64,000 nt of DNA from Saururus chinensis (taxonomy: Eukaryota > Streptophyta > Magnoliopsida > Piperales > Saururaceae). The translations under genes were made by a program, and so were the position numbers. Location of the stretch: positions 24,611,968-24,675,967 of the forward strand of contig CP141141.1 of the NCBI GenBank assembly GCA_035235625.1, given 5' to 3'. The notes under the pieces were generated by a model, which saw only the letters and a list, made by a program, of their open reading frames with translations, was not told where the DNA came from and searched no databases. Positions 21,629 to 32,114 of this stretch are shown piece after piece. Numbering within the stretch: position 1 is the first letter of the stretch; each line of letters starts with the position of its first letter.

Positions 21629-21652
21629 GGAGTCAAGTACTCCGATACCAAC
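21629..21652 (-). other. Element B primer-binding site
   Basis: Read on the minus strand, the LTR is followed by GTTGGTATCGGAGTAC. TGGTATC and part of the following bases match the initiator tRNA-Met type PBS (TGGTATCAGAGC), with mutations. Confidence 0.7.
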
Positions 21653-23380
21653 TGTGACAACCGTCAGAAATAATATACGCCATAAATTCGCGTAATTATT
21701 ATTCCGCTCAGCACGTGTTAATCGCACGTGAAACTGAACATGACGGATCGCCGTACGAATTCAAAAAAAACATAATAAAGATATAAAACATAATAAGTAC
21801 TAACACTTTGGAGTTGAAGCACAGCTAAAATATTACATGTAGCAAATCAGGATCTAGTCCAAAATACACTGTATGTAGAACATTTAAATTACAAAATACA
21901 GGCCTAACCAGCCATTTATAAAAGTCAGATTATTACAGAAATATTTAAAGAAACTACATAGATAATTCTTTGGTTGACACCTCCGGATTGATTTTACTAC
22001 CTGCAGAGTCTGAGGGTGGGTGAGTATTTTTATACTCAGTAGGTGGAATTAAAATCTAATTTAATGCTAGGTAACAGATAGTAATAATTTTTGCAGAACA
22101 GATTCAAAAATAATTCCGGGAAAACACTGGTTCGTCCGATGACGAGAAATCTAGAGCCGTGATACCGAACGGCGTTCCTTCGACGCTCATGGGGCAACCA
22201 GAAGCTCAGAAGGCAGGAGTTTTCCCATGATACTCCATACCTATATGCACGTGCCTAATACCGATATTTTCTTCGGTAGGTATCCAGAAATATTGTTCTA
22301 GGTATAACCCTAGAACTCTCCAAAAACCACACATACCATGTCATAATTTTGATTAAATAAAACATGATGTACATAAAGCATTTCTTTTTGAAAACCTAAG
22401 AAAAGACATACGATTGACTAAAAACGATCCATAAAAATAAGGCATACACGCAAAGCATAAATTTAGAGTGTAAGACTCCCTACCTTACAGTCGGAGTAGA
22501 AAGTTCGTGGTCATAGAGAGCTGATATAGAAAATCCGGTCCCGTCACAGCGTCCGACACTATCACTTTAGTTAAGAACGCCTTTTAAACGGGTTAAATCA
22601 GACTTAAAATAGCTCAGAACAGAGAGTCAGAAGTTTTACTGGAGGTGGAAGTGAATAGTAAAGTAGAAAAATGGGGTATATATAGAGATTGGGGAGAGAT
22701 TGTTGCGACACACGTGTCAGCCACGCGTCACGCGGTGGAACAGCGCACCGCGCGGTTCCGACGCACAGAACCGCACGTGTCGCGCGGTTACCGCTCGGTA
22801 ATGAAGAACTCGACACGCGGGTTCCATGTGTTGCGCAAAACTGCGGTCTGCACGTGGCCCGCGCTGCAGGCCACGCAAAACTGCGCGCAGCACGGGTACA
22901 CCGTGCGGCGTGGACTCGCGGGCCCACCGAGCGGAGTGAGCCGGCGATGCCACATCTTGCGGTCAAACTGCGTGACATTGCGCATCGCGCGGTCAAAATA
23001 TGGCTGACGCAATGCTTGCGTCAGCCAGAAATAAAATATTATATATATATTTTTCTTTTTTCAAAACTTTAAATTGCTCTAACTTTTTACCTATATATCG
23101 GAATTGTACGTTCTTTGTACCGATGGACTCGTATTGATGAGCCCTTCAAAACGACCAGTCAAGAGTAAGTTTCATCGTAGTTTTACCATGGGCCCACTTA
23201 TAATGCGCACTCCCACGATCTCTACATACGGCCACTACCTCCGATTCAAATGATTCAAAAATCTTTATATTCGGTTTTTAGAGTTCTACAATAACTCTTT
23301 AGGTAACAAATCTAAAATAGTGCTCTATTAATTTATAAAAAAATTACTATTAAAATGTACCAAAAATCTGGGTTGTCACA
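21653..23380 (-). repeat. Element B 5' LTR
   Basis: The LTR is 1728 bp and matches 6005-7643. On the minus strand it has a GC- and CpG-rich U3 (about 22700-23000), a TATA box (tatatata near 22677-22684), the module GCCCCATGAGC (22185-22195) and a perfect hairpin GAGTATTTTTATACTC (22022-22037). Confidence 0.93.
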
Positions 23381-25523
23381 GTTTTGCCCCGGCAGTGTGA
23401 CGCCAAGGGGCCAATGCCCCGGCCACCCATGGCCACGCCGTCTTCTCCTCGGTTTGCCTCTCTCATCTCTATTTTGTGTGTACTGCTGCCACCGTTGGCC
23501 GGCAAGGGCCAGCTAGCTGGAAACGGCTCCGCCAGGGGCCAACGATGGCAGGAGGACACCCCTCCCGGCCCCACTTGGCCTCCTCCGCCGTCCAGCTTAT
23601 TTTTCCCTTCGGTCTCTGTTTTTCCACCCCTTTCGATTGAGCTCGCCGGCCGGCTTTGATAGCTGTTGGACGGCCTAGCTGTGCCCAGTCTAACTCGCCT
23701 TTGTTCGGCGACAATGATGGGCCACCCCTCCCGGCCCCAGGGGCCTCCGCTCCTCCGCCCTAGCCATTTTCCCCCCTCTGCCCTATATTTTTCCGCCGGT
23801 GCTCTGTTTGGTGAAACGGAGGCCGCCGCCGGCGAGCCATGACCAACTTGACCTCGCTCCAGCCTCGGCTTGGTCCGGCAAAGGCTATGGACCACCCTGC
23901 CTAGCCCGATTCCATCTCCTTCGAGGTCCTCTACTCCGGCCAGTACGTTTTGCTCGTATGAGTTTCCAGTGGATTGCTGCCACAACCTTTGGCTAGTGAG
24001 GGTAGCCCGGCTGCTGTGGGCTCCACCCCGGCCTAGTGATGGCCCAGGGACGGCCTCACCCGGACCGGTTCAGCCTCTGTCCCCTCTGTATCTCCTCTGC
24101 TAAGATCGGCCATCCCCTATTTTTGGTGTATGTCCGTTTTGGATGTTGTGACTACCGTCATCAGTCGGACGCCGGACTTGACCTAGCGGACCTTCATCCG
24201 GCTCCGTCCCGGCCTGGTGATGCCAGTGGGCCACCCCTTTGGGCATTGTTCCACCTTTGCTTCGGAACCATGTTTTGAACGCGATGCATTTTTGGTCGAT
24301 TTGAGAGAGAGGCTCTATTTTGGATGCCACCGTGTCATCGGTGAGTGGCTGGAGCTAGTCAGCCTTTGTTCGGCTCTACCTCGTCATGGTGATGATGGCA
24401 AGGGCCACCCTAGCTTGGCCCCACCTAAACTGGTGTGATCGCCTATGACCCGTGTTCCTCTTTGCAGCCCGTAGCCGCAACTAGTTCCACCTCACCAGCA
24501 TATTTGCCCGTTGACCTTCTTGCCCATTTTATGTTGTCTGTACCGGATGACCTCTGGCAAGAATTTGTATGACTTACCTTGACTAAAGGAGGATGAGTTT
24601 ACCTGCACATGCCTTGGCCAGTGATGGCCTCGTGGCCTTTGCTCGACCCCGAACCTTCCCCCTGCCCTCTGCCGTGCGAGATGCACAGCTACCCGCACCA
24701 TTAGTTTTGGTTGTGGGTAGTGATCAGCGATATTGCTGCTTTGATTGGCCACCACTAGGGCCTTAGCCCTGTTTGCCTTTTGTGGGCCTTGGGTTCTCCG
24801 TTCAGCTCTCTTCTCCGCCCCTTTTGGGCTGCGTGAGTTTGTGCCGTGTATGCGGTTTAGGGTTTAGGCACCGCATTCACGCCGCCTGACCATCAGATGG
24901 CTTCGTCACTAATTTCGTTGACCACCAAAGTCGTCCACCACCTCTCTTCTATCCTTGAGTGTCGCTCCATGCTCTCCGCTCTTATGTGGGCCTTGTGATG
25001 CGAAATTGATGCCGTTGGGTTCTGTCCATGGCCGATTTCGATGTCTTGCAGCTGGCCGAGTACTTCTCAGCCGTCGGCCGACCTTCAGTTAGTACACGGT
25101 CAACTTCTAGTCGCACCGCAACTTATGTTGGCACGACATTTCTTCCGGCCGCCCCTAGTGTGCTACAGTGGATTGCGGATTTTGCTGCATCGACTTCTAA
25201 TACCCCATTTGGCCGTGATTGTTTCCGGCACTTCCTAAAATCCTCGGGAGGACAATTCTCTTAGCTAGGCAATGCTTTTGGCCCCCAGCTCCACTGCCGA
25301 TGCCACCATCGTCGTCTACTCGCCATCAAACATCATGATTAAAAGGTAGGGGAGTTTTGAACTCGTAATTTCATGATAGCATGCTAGGACTTTATGATTA
25401 AATGCTATGGATGTTAAATCAGATCCGTTTGCATGATGTAAAAGGATAAATTATGCCATGCTGAAATGCTATGACATGCATATGGGCTATAAGCATATTT
25501 GAAGTATGTATGGAATGTGTATG

Positions 25524-25740
25524 TGCTAGTGATGGCTAGCGTGTATGTTTGAAGTATGTATGTATATGCTAGTGGTGGCTAGCGTGTATGCTTGAAGTAT
25601 GTATGTATGTGCTAGTGGTGGCTAGCGTGTTTGTTGGTAAGATTCGTATGTGGATTGAGTATGTGCTAGTGATGGCTAGCGTGTTCATTGGTAAGCCTTG
25701 TATGTGTATGTATGCGCTAGTGATGGCTAACGAGTATGAT
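25524..25740. repeat. Tandem repeat in F, about five units
   Basis: Five degenerate units share gctagtgatggctagcgtg and are spaced about 42-56 bp apart. Each unit contains the small inverted repeat GCTAG/CTAGC. Confidence 0.8.
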
Positions 25741-26629
25741 AGTAAGCTATGTATGAAAGTATGTGTATGTTATACGTATATGTGATAGGCATACGTATGT
25801 ATGATGGCTATTGGCCTATGCTATGGATATGTGTAAGTGTATGTGGGCAGAGGTATGGGCGATGGACAGTAAGAGGTGACAAAGCTTTCGTCAGGATTTG
25901 GATATGGATGTGGATGAGTAAGCATATGATGAAGACAGACGATGTAAGTTTGATGGGCAAGGATTGGAGTGGTCTGTTTGGTTTGTATCAGAGCATATGT
26001 TGGGGGACTATCAGATAGTAAGAGTGTGCATAATTGTACAAGCATAACGTACAAATTATGAAGTGAAAAGTAGGCATAATAAGTGAGTTATAAGTAAGTC
26101 GGTGATAACTGGGGTTGGCTATGATGAGCTTCATTTGATGATGTCAGTGTAAGATGATTTGACCATAAGGTGGATGGCGGAGTATGTAGGATTGTAAGAT
26201 TTTGCTGTATGGTGAGTTTTGTTATGATATGGATGAGTTCAGTGAAGTCTGCTGCCTTGATGAACTAGGGTTTTGGATCGGGCTTAGCTTCGGTTTGATC
26301 AGTGGAGCATGGTACGTTTGAGTGCTTGTGTGGCATAATTATACTGCATAATTTACTTAATTCAAACTTGAATTATAAGAAAGCTAATGATAGCGTTGTG
26401 AGTTCGAGACCTGAGGGTTCGGCGGATTAAGTTCCTTGTTTGAGCTAGCCGATAATGAGTCGGCTGAGCATTTATCATGTCTTGCCATGGTATTTATCCT
26501 GCGGGATGTTGTATGTGTGCTGTATAGAGCACCAGACATCCGTTGCTTTGTTGAGAGCGATATATGTTTTCGATTTGGTCTATGTGCTGTATAAGCCCAG
26601 ACGTTTGATGCTCTATTGAGAGCGCTGTA

Positions 26630-26705
26630 TGATTTCCGCCCAAGAGTAGCACTGTATGTTTCTGCCCAAGTGGCATTGTATGATTCTGCCCAAGAGTGGC
26701 ATTGG
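26630..26705. repeat. Short tandem repeat in F
   Basis: About three units of a sequence like ctgcccaagagtggcattg alternate with tatgattc-type spacers. Confidence 0.65.
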
Positions 26706-26957
26706 CACTATAAGACCTATTATGGTGGGCAATTGTATGACACCTTATGTGTGGGTGTTTATGTTTTTGCGCTCAGGTAAGTAGTATCATGGACCTGCTC
26801 TTACCTGTTTGATCTTGTGCCCCATGAGCACTGGTGTGCCTTACCTTCAGGAAAGTCCATGGTGTCTAGTCACTCCCCGGAGGTTAAGGTGATGCCCCTG
26901 TTGCATTCTTTTCCATCTTGACGCTAGAGCTGATTAGTTGTAATGAGCTTCAGCGGT

Positions 26958-27290
26958 CGATAGTATGTGTACGTCTATGAGAGTATGAGCACGACTGTAA
27001 GAGTATGAGTATGAGCACGATTATAAGAGTATGAGTACGATTGTAAGAGTAAGACTATGAGCACGACTGTAAGATTATGATTATGAGCAAGACTGTAAGT
27101 GTAAGTTTAAGATTGTACGAGTAAGGTCGAACGAGTAAGTGTAAGACTATACGAGTAAGGTCGTACGAGTAAGTGTAAGACTGTATGAGTAAGGTCGTAC
27201 GAGTAAGTGTATGATTGTATGAGTAAGGTCGTACAAGTATGTGTAAGTTGTATGAGTATGCGTACGAGGGTATGAGTAAGTTTGTAAGAC
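26958..27290. repeat. Degenerate gagtaag/gtacgag tandem array in F
   Basis: A run of short units of the type gtaagagtatgagtacga and tacgagtaagtgtaagact repeats with slippage variants over about 330 bp. It is purine/TG-rich and non-coding. Confidence 0.75.
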
Positions 27291-27332
27291 CCTTAATAAG
27301 GGTGTTTGTGTAAGATTAGTTTGATAATATGA

Positions 27333-27417
27333 TTTTTGGCATGATGGTGCATTTGGTATGTTTTTGGCACAATGGTGCATTTGGTATGATTTTGGCACAA
27401 TGGTGCATTTGGTATGA
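27333..27417. repeat. Three 28-bp tandem repeats in F
   Basis: Three nearly identical direct copies of a unit built on ttttggcacaatggtgcat followed by ttggtatg lie head to tail. Confidence 0.88.
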
Positions 27418-28083
27418 CTGTATGCGTATAAGCATGATTATGATATGCTTGCCTGTTTGCTTCATGTTTGAGTTGCATGAATGCATCTATGTATGGATTT
27501 ACTGAGTTCACTATTTAGAACTCCCCTACTGGGTATTTTCCTACTAAGTATGAAAATACTCATTACCCTATTTTTTTAGCCCCGTTGTTCGGGAGGCATT
27601 TGCAGGTTTGTGATGGAGAGCTCCTGGAGATGGATGCTTATTTCAGCGGTGGATTGATTCCCGTTGACTTAGGTATATGCTTGACTTACTATGAGTAGTA
27701 TTTGTGCCACAATCTGATGTATTGGGTGAGATGAACATTAAGATGTTTATGTATTCTGGACTTTAGTTTGGATTAGACTGTGCACTGTTATGGGACTTGC
27801 ACTCAGGGATGCGTGGGAGGGATTTGTATTTAAAGTCTATGATCATAGTAATTTATTCGTACAATTGTTTTCGAGTAGCGCTTGAAGATATTTGCTTTAG
27901 CCGTAGGATGGTTAATCGAATGAGTAAAACTTTGGATGAGAAAAATTGATGTGTTATGTTTTGAATTATAAAACTGTTTTATCAGGTTTCGTATTTGTTA
28001 TTTTCTCCGATTTATAGCAGTTATATTGCAAAAAAATTTATGTGAATTTTGAGAAAAATGTATGAAAAACCTCGAGCGTTACA

Positions 28084-28695
28084 TCCGTGCCTTCTTTAAT
28101 TCCGTCGTACAAAAGTCGTGGCGAAACACTGTAATTGTACGAATTTATTTTCGTACCGAACCACTGTTAAACTTCCTTGTTACAGGTCTAAAAACTCCTT
28201 TTCTTTTCTTTCTTGGACGTGAGGAGGAAAATATTTATCATATAACACTTCTTTAAATTCTTCCTACTTAATATGATCACCATCTGGGAAGAAATTTCTT
28301 TCTGCTGTAGGCCACTAAAAAGCAGCTTTGCCTGTCATAGAGAAAGTGGCTAGTGGCACCTTACGATCATCGGGAATCTTCATTGCTTTAAAAATACACT
28401 CGACCTTGAAGGTCCACTTTTCAGCGGCCTCAGGGTCATCCTCCCCCGTAAACGCTGGTGCAATCTTCTTAAAACTTTCCAACAAATCATCCTTTTCGCC
28501 GTGGATATTTTCTCCCGAACTGGTCGAATGATTCGATTGGAATGCTTCAGCCTGAAGGTTTCAAGTCATTCTTTGCATTAATAAGTCCAGGAAATGTGTC
28601 AAAGGATCCCCCGTTGTCAAAGTGATTGGCGTAGTTACATCTGGAGGAGTCAAACTACTTGCCGGTTGGGCATCGTTGCCACTAATGTGCGTCAT
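28084..28695 (-). pseudogene. Element A gag N-terminal half
   Basis: The start ATG at 28695 (MTHISGNDAQPASSL) is inferred by homology of position to B. The capsid blocks EAAEKWTFKVECIFKAMKI and YDKYFPPHVQERKEKEF match element B gag. Several stops interrupt the frame (for example in the segments equivalent to FWWP and IKWEEF). The fragment ends at the TSD tccgt beside F, and gag continues at 5634. Confidence 0.83.
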
Positions 28696-28894
28696 CTAAA
28701 CATGGATTAATAACATCAAGATCTTTAAATAAAAACAAGCCTACTTCATAGTAACCTTGTAGTTTATTTATGTCACTCGAAAGTTAAGTTAATTATTTAC
28801 ATAATAAAACCACTCAAAGTACATATCAAAACTGTTACTTCAAAACTATTTACTCGAGATTTTTACAAACCTTCTTCTCTAAGTAGTTAAGACT
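28696..28894 (-). other. Element A spacer between extra ORF and gag
   Basis: About 200 bp of AT-rich spacer lies between the extra ORF stop and the gag ATG. No motif is recognised. Confidence 0.5.
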
Positions 28895-29377
28895 TTAGAG
28901 AGGAAAGGTCTTCGCTTTTGGACACTCAAAGAAAAAGTAGGTCATAAGTCCACAAAAGGTGCACCGCTTGGGCATTGCATGCCTTCCGGTTTCCTTCCTT
29001 TTGAAGCGATGCTGGACGTCTTGCTCTTCCACCCATTCAACCTCAGGTGGGGGCAGTTCATTCAAGTCAAAGTCCCTATTATACTCAAGGTCATTCTCGT
29101 CAAAATTTTCACCTTCTTCCTCTTCCAAGGAGGGGTCTTCTTCAGACTCTTCTCCTGGAGTAGGCGAGTCTGGGATAACTATTATTTCGTCCATGTCACT
29201 ATTTGTAGGTGAATCAGGGACGTAAGAGACTTTAGAATCTTCTGAATCTGAAATTTCTATGGTTGTTTCATCCTCAAAGCACATACTCTTGATACAACTT
29301 CCTTTCATTGGAAGCAGCAATTTACGAGCAGTAGAATGATATAGATTGCTCAACACATACGTCTTGAGCAACGACAT
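28895..29377 (-). CDS. Element A acidic extra ORF with DLNxxP motif and degenerate knuckle
   Basis: This intact ORF of 160 codons begins about 137 bp after the 5' LTR, before gag. Features in order: LYHSTARK (residues 12-19), TTIEISDSEDS (38-48, resembling a SUMO-interacting motif), two PDSP motifs (54-57, 69-72), an acidic stretch (EESEEDPSLEEEE, 76-88), FDLNELPPPE (103-112; DLNELP at 29051-29068 fits the EAR consensus DLNxxP), a basic segment RFKRKETGRHAMPKR (124-138), and CTFCGLMTYFFFEC (139-152). The last has the spacing of a CX2CX4HX4C knuckle with Tyr in place of His. The LYH.xARK, IPDSP/T, TTIE, DLNxxP and knuckle blocks are shared with B (20710-21548). The function is unknown; extra ORFs upstream of gag are known in Ogre/Tat elements, but I know of none like this. 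Confidence 0.82.
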   Translation of the reverse strand: MSLLKTYVLSNLYHSTARKLLLPMKGSCIKSMCFEDETTIEISDSEDSKVSYVPDSPTNSDMDEIIVIPDSPTPGEESEEDPSLEEEEGENFDENDLEYNRDFDLNELPPPEVEWVEEQDVQHRFKRKETGRHAMPKRCTFCGLMTYFFFECPKAKTFPL

Positions 29378-29489
29378 CTACTTTCATTTCACATAAAAAA
29401 ATAATCATTTAAGAAATCCTTGAAAAGGAAAACGTACGGTAAAATATTGATATTTGTATTCACTGATTCAATTACTTCTTGGTAAACTG

Positions 29490-29513
29490 TAGAACCTTGG
29501 CTCTGATACCAAC
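29490..29513 (-). other. Element A primer-binding site
   Basis: Read on the minus strand, GTTGGTATCAGAGCCAAGG follows the LTR end. TGGTATCAGAGCC is the standard initiator tRNA-Met PBS of plant LTR retrotransposons. Confidence 0.88.
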
Positions 29514-31114
29514 TGCAATGCCCCTCGATTTTTCAGAATAAAAGAAAATATTTTTTTTAAAAATGTAACGAAATTTAATTCCTAATGCCAAGGGTCACCG
29601 TGTACCAAAAGAGTAATTGCACTTCGTATTATACAAAGATATCAAAATTGGGCATAACATGCCTTTATACATCAGTTAGTACAAACATTACATAAAGTAC
29701 AAAAAGAAAGTACAGAAACTATAATTTAAGAAAACTCTTCGTTGACACCTTCAGATTCAATTGACACACTTGTAGAATCTGAGGGTGGGTGAGTAAATTC
29801 ATGCTCAGTAGGTTGAGTTAAGTTCTAAGAATATGCTTCATGGATGTAAAAATCATGTCATCCTTCTTTTAAAATCATTTAAAAAATAAAACAAGTATGA
29901 AAACACGGTTATAGAAATGTCGCGATACTAGACGACTTACACCTGCGCTCATGGGGCAACGGGAGACGGAAGGAAAAGGATTTTCCCATGATATCCCAGT
30001 CTTGTATGCGCGCCAGAGACAAATGTTGTGGTACCCAACATCATTATCATAATAATCCTCAGTTTCGAAAAACCAAGAACTATCCAGAGGGTATGGTTAC
30101 CCAAAACTCGGAGAAATTTATGAAAAGAGGAGATGCTTTTTAAGATAGAGTTTCTTTTCAGAAAGCGTAGAAGAAAACCTTTAGTAGAATTTTTGGCGAG
30201 TCAAAATCTCGGCATACGATTAGAATTTAAAACTACCTACCTATAACGTGTGTGGAGTATAAGAAATCCCCTCGTAGAATATAAAGAAGATCCTTCCTTT
30301 GAGCGGGGAATTCGGAAGAATAACTGTCCCAAGGCGTAGAACACCTTCGATTTAGTGGGGTACGGCTTTTAAAAGGGCTGAAAAGGGTTTGAAATGGTCT
30401 GGAAACAAAAAAAAGAAGAAAGGGAGGATTAGGAATGGGGTAGGGTTTTCTGGATTTTAGAGAGGTCACCTCAAGAAAATAACCCTTCCGGTGCGTAGAG
30501 CACCCTCGATTTAGCAAGAAACGGGTCTTGGATCGTGTAATTCGGATTTAAAACATGTCAGAAACAGTGAAAACAGTGAGAGAGGTAAGAAACTGAGTTA
30601 TGGTAAAAAAGTGGCCAGAATGGTGTATTTATAGGGGAGGAGTGCGGTGGTGTGCCGCCGGAAATGGCGGGCGCCGCCGCCATTTCCATGGGCTTCGCCG
30701 AAAATGGCGAGCGTGCATGACAAATGCGCGCTCGTCACGCACATTCATCGCGCATTCGGTGCACATCGTGCGGCAGAGCCGCGCGCCATGCCGGCCTAGC
30801 AGAATTAAAAATATATATTTTTATTTTATAAACTTAAACTTCAAATAAACGTAACTTTCTATCCGGAACTCAGTTTCGTGCGTTCTTGGTACCGTTAGCT
30901 CGTATTGACGAGCCCTACGAGACTAGACTACTTATGAACTGGTTTACCCACATTTTAAAAGTGTGTCCCACCAGTTTTTAGAGCATGCTTCCCAAGGTTG
31001 TAACTTTTGTTCTCGACCTCTGATTTGCTTGTCTCTGCGAGCTCTAACCGAACTTAGGAAATTATTAGAAATAAACATTATAAAAAGATCACGTCAAAAA
31101 TTAGGGTCATTACA
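29514..31114 (-). repeat. Element A 5' LTR
   Basis: The LTR is 1601 bp and matches 215-1764. On the minus strand it has a TATA-like box (tatttatag on plus, about 30626-30634), GCCCCATGAGC (29947-29957) and the inverted repeat GAGTA/TGCTC (29791-29806, one arm mutated). The first bases are TGCAATG instead of TGTAACG. Confidence 0.92.
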
Positions 31115-32114
31115 ATTTGTGACAAATATGAGTATATGTCACAAATAAGAAAGGTTATTTGCCATGAATACACTTAAATGTCTCATAAAACATATGTTAG
31201 TTGTGATGTTTAAGTGTATGTGTTGCAAATAACATATGTTTTTTAAATTACAAAATATATTATTCAATATATAAGTATGCAATAAATAATTATTAAAAAA
31301 TTAAATTGATTTATTTAGTCTCATTTATGTCAGACTAGCTAGGCTAATGAGTGTCAACATGAACCCTGACCCTATGGGCCATGGAATTTTAATCTGACAA
31401 TGCACATAACTATGGAGCAGGCAGGTTGCTTGCCCCTTGCACCGCTAGATGTCAATCTGAAAGTTCTCAAAGCCTCGACTCACAAAAATGGGATAAAAAT
31501 TATTTCAAATTTTTATGTAATTATATTGTATATTTATATATTGAATAACAAATTAATTAATATAAATACAATATATTAAATATAAAATATCATTATTTGC
31601 AACATATATAACTAAACATCTCATATAACCTATGTTATTTGCGATGTATATACCTATACATACAAAATAACATTGGTTACTTGTGACATAGTTATATACC
31701 TCACCAATATCGTAGGTTGCTTGCAACATATAGTCCCATAATATATATTTATAAATATAATATTTACTTAGGTTTTATTTGTGATGTTGTAATGAATGTC
31801 GCTAATAGTTTCCTGCTCACTAAAAATTTCCCACTCAGTGTTTTCACCCCACCATATATATATATATATATGGTATAGGAGAGGGGCGGGGGGGGGGGAG
31901 GAGGGGGGGGCATGTGCAAGACACAATTTGTTTAATCACACAGGAGACAAAACAGTCTCATGCGGCGGCAACTCCAGTGCTCCCCTCTTTTCTTTTTTTC
32001 AATGTATGAGGTGGCTCTTGTGACTGCCTGGCCAGTGCTAGGATGGACTTGGCCAGCCTCGCTGACTGGTTTGTACTAGGCTGGCAAGGCCAATTCCGAC
32101 CTTGCCGGGTGTAG
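31115..32114. other. Right flank of A: AT-rich, inverted repeats, no gene
   Basis: This flank begins with the TSD atttg. An imperfect inverted repeat has 25-bp arms at 31154-31178 and 31209-31233 (gttatttgcc...acttaaa / tttaagtg...gcaaataac). Related short motifs (cctatgttatttgcgatg) recur to 31780, suggesting a decayed non-coding DNA transposon whose family I cannot name. No ORF is supported. Confidence 0.45.
31852..31910. repeat. TA-repeat palindrome followed by poly-G run
   Basis: A (TA)n palindrome bounded by CC/GG (31852-31873) is followed within four bases by a G-rich run with several G tracts (31877-31910). The run could form a G-quadruplex, or it may be a hard-to-sequence region. Confidence 0.8.

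Larger units (their letters stand above)
6005..23380 (-). mobile_element. Element B: chromovirus (Ty3/gypsy) with two insertions
   Basis: B lies on the minus strand with LTRs 6005-7643 and 21653-23380 (TGTGAC...GTCACA ends) and a near-perfect TSD (gttct/gtttt). Its own sequence is interrupted by C1 (9507-16510) and by a solo LTR (17226-18465). Sense order is 5' LTR, PBS, acidic extra ORF, gag with zinc knuckle, protease, RT, RNaseH, integrase, chromodomain, 3' LTR. The architecture is the same as A, including the unusual ORF upstream of gag, but the nucleotide sequence is clearly diverged. Frameshifts, in-frame stops and a mutated RT active site make it non-functional. Confidence 0.93.
5635..28083 (+). 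mobile_element. Element F: giant solo LTR inserted in A gag
   Basis: F begins TGTAATGTCTCTGA at 5635 and ends GCGTTACA at 28083. A perfect TSD, tccgt, flanks it (5630-5634 and 28084-28088), and removing F rejoins the A gag frame. F's own sequence is 5635-6004 plus 23381-28083, about 5.07 kb. There is only one start, one TATA-like box (gatataaatgg near 5861) and one set of the modules found in the A, B and G LTRs: GCCCCATGAGC at 26819-26829 and an inverted repeat at 27533-27559. It contains no gag or pol, so I read it as a solo LTR in plus orientation. It is unusually long and rich in internal tandem repeats. Confidence 0.82.
23381..28083 (+). repeat. Element F right part (R/U5-like, non-coding)
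   Basis: This is the 4.7 kb remainder of the F solo LTR. From 23381 to about 25300 it is GC-rich, CT-skewed and repetitive. It has several ORFs on both strands, but none shows domain motifs, so I call it non-coding leader-type sequence. From 25400 it becomes TG/AG-rich with four tandem-repeat blocks. Near its end it carries the LTR modules GCCCCATGAGC (26819-26829) and the inverted repeat GTATTTTC/GAAAATAC (27533-27559), followed by tttgcaggt. Confidence 0.72.
215..31114 (-). mobile_element. Element A: chromovirus (Ty3/gypsy) with nested insertions
   Basis: This LTR retrotransposon lies on the minus strand. Its LTRs are 215-1764 and 29514-31114, both with TG...CA ends, and a perfect 5-bp duplication (atttg, 210-214 and 31115-31119) flanks it. 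Its own sequence is 215-5634 plus 28084-31114; everything between is the inserted F/B/C1 nest. In sense order it holds 5' LTR, a PBS matching initiator tRNA-Met, an acidic extra ORF, gag with zinc knuckle, aspartic protease, RT, RNaseH, integrase, chromodomain, PPT and 3' LTR. The chromodomain and tRNA-Met PBS place it among plant chromoviruses, probably Tekay/Del-like. Many stops and frameshifts make it dead. The two LTRs differ in length by about 50 bp, so it is the oldest layer of the nest. Confidence 0.93.

Noticed and set aside
23350-24755. Several ORFs of 60-211 codons on both strands in GC-rich DNA
   Set aside because: They overlap in all frames, lack domain motifs, lie within the F solo LTR and start or end across the B/F junction; GC-rich leader sequence explains them.
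25588-26054. Cys/Met-rich ORFs in the F repeats
   Set aside because: The composition follows the TATG-type tandem repeats, with no conserved domain.
27333-27417. Three regularly spaced repeats considered as a CRISPR-like array
   Set aside because: The repeats are head to tail without unique spacers, in a plant solo LTR.
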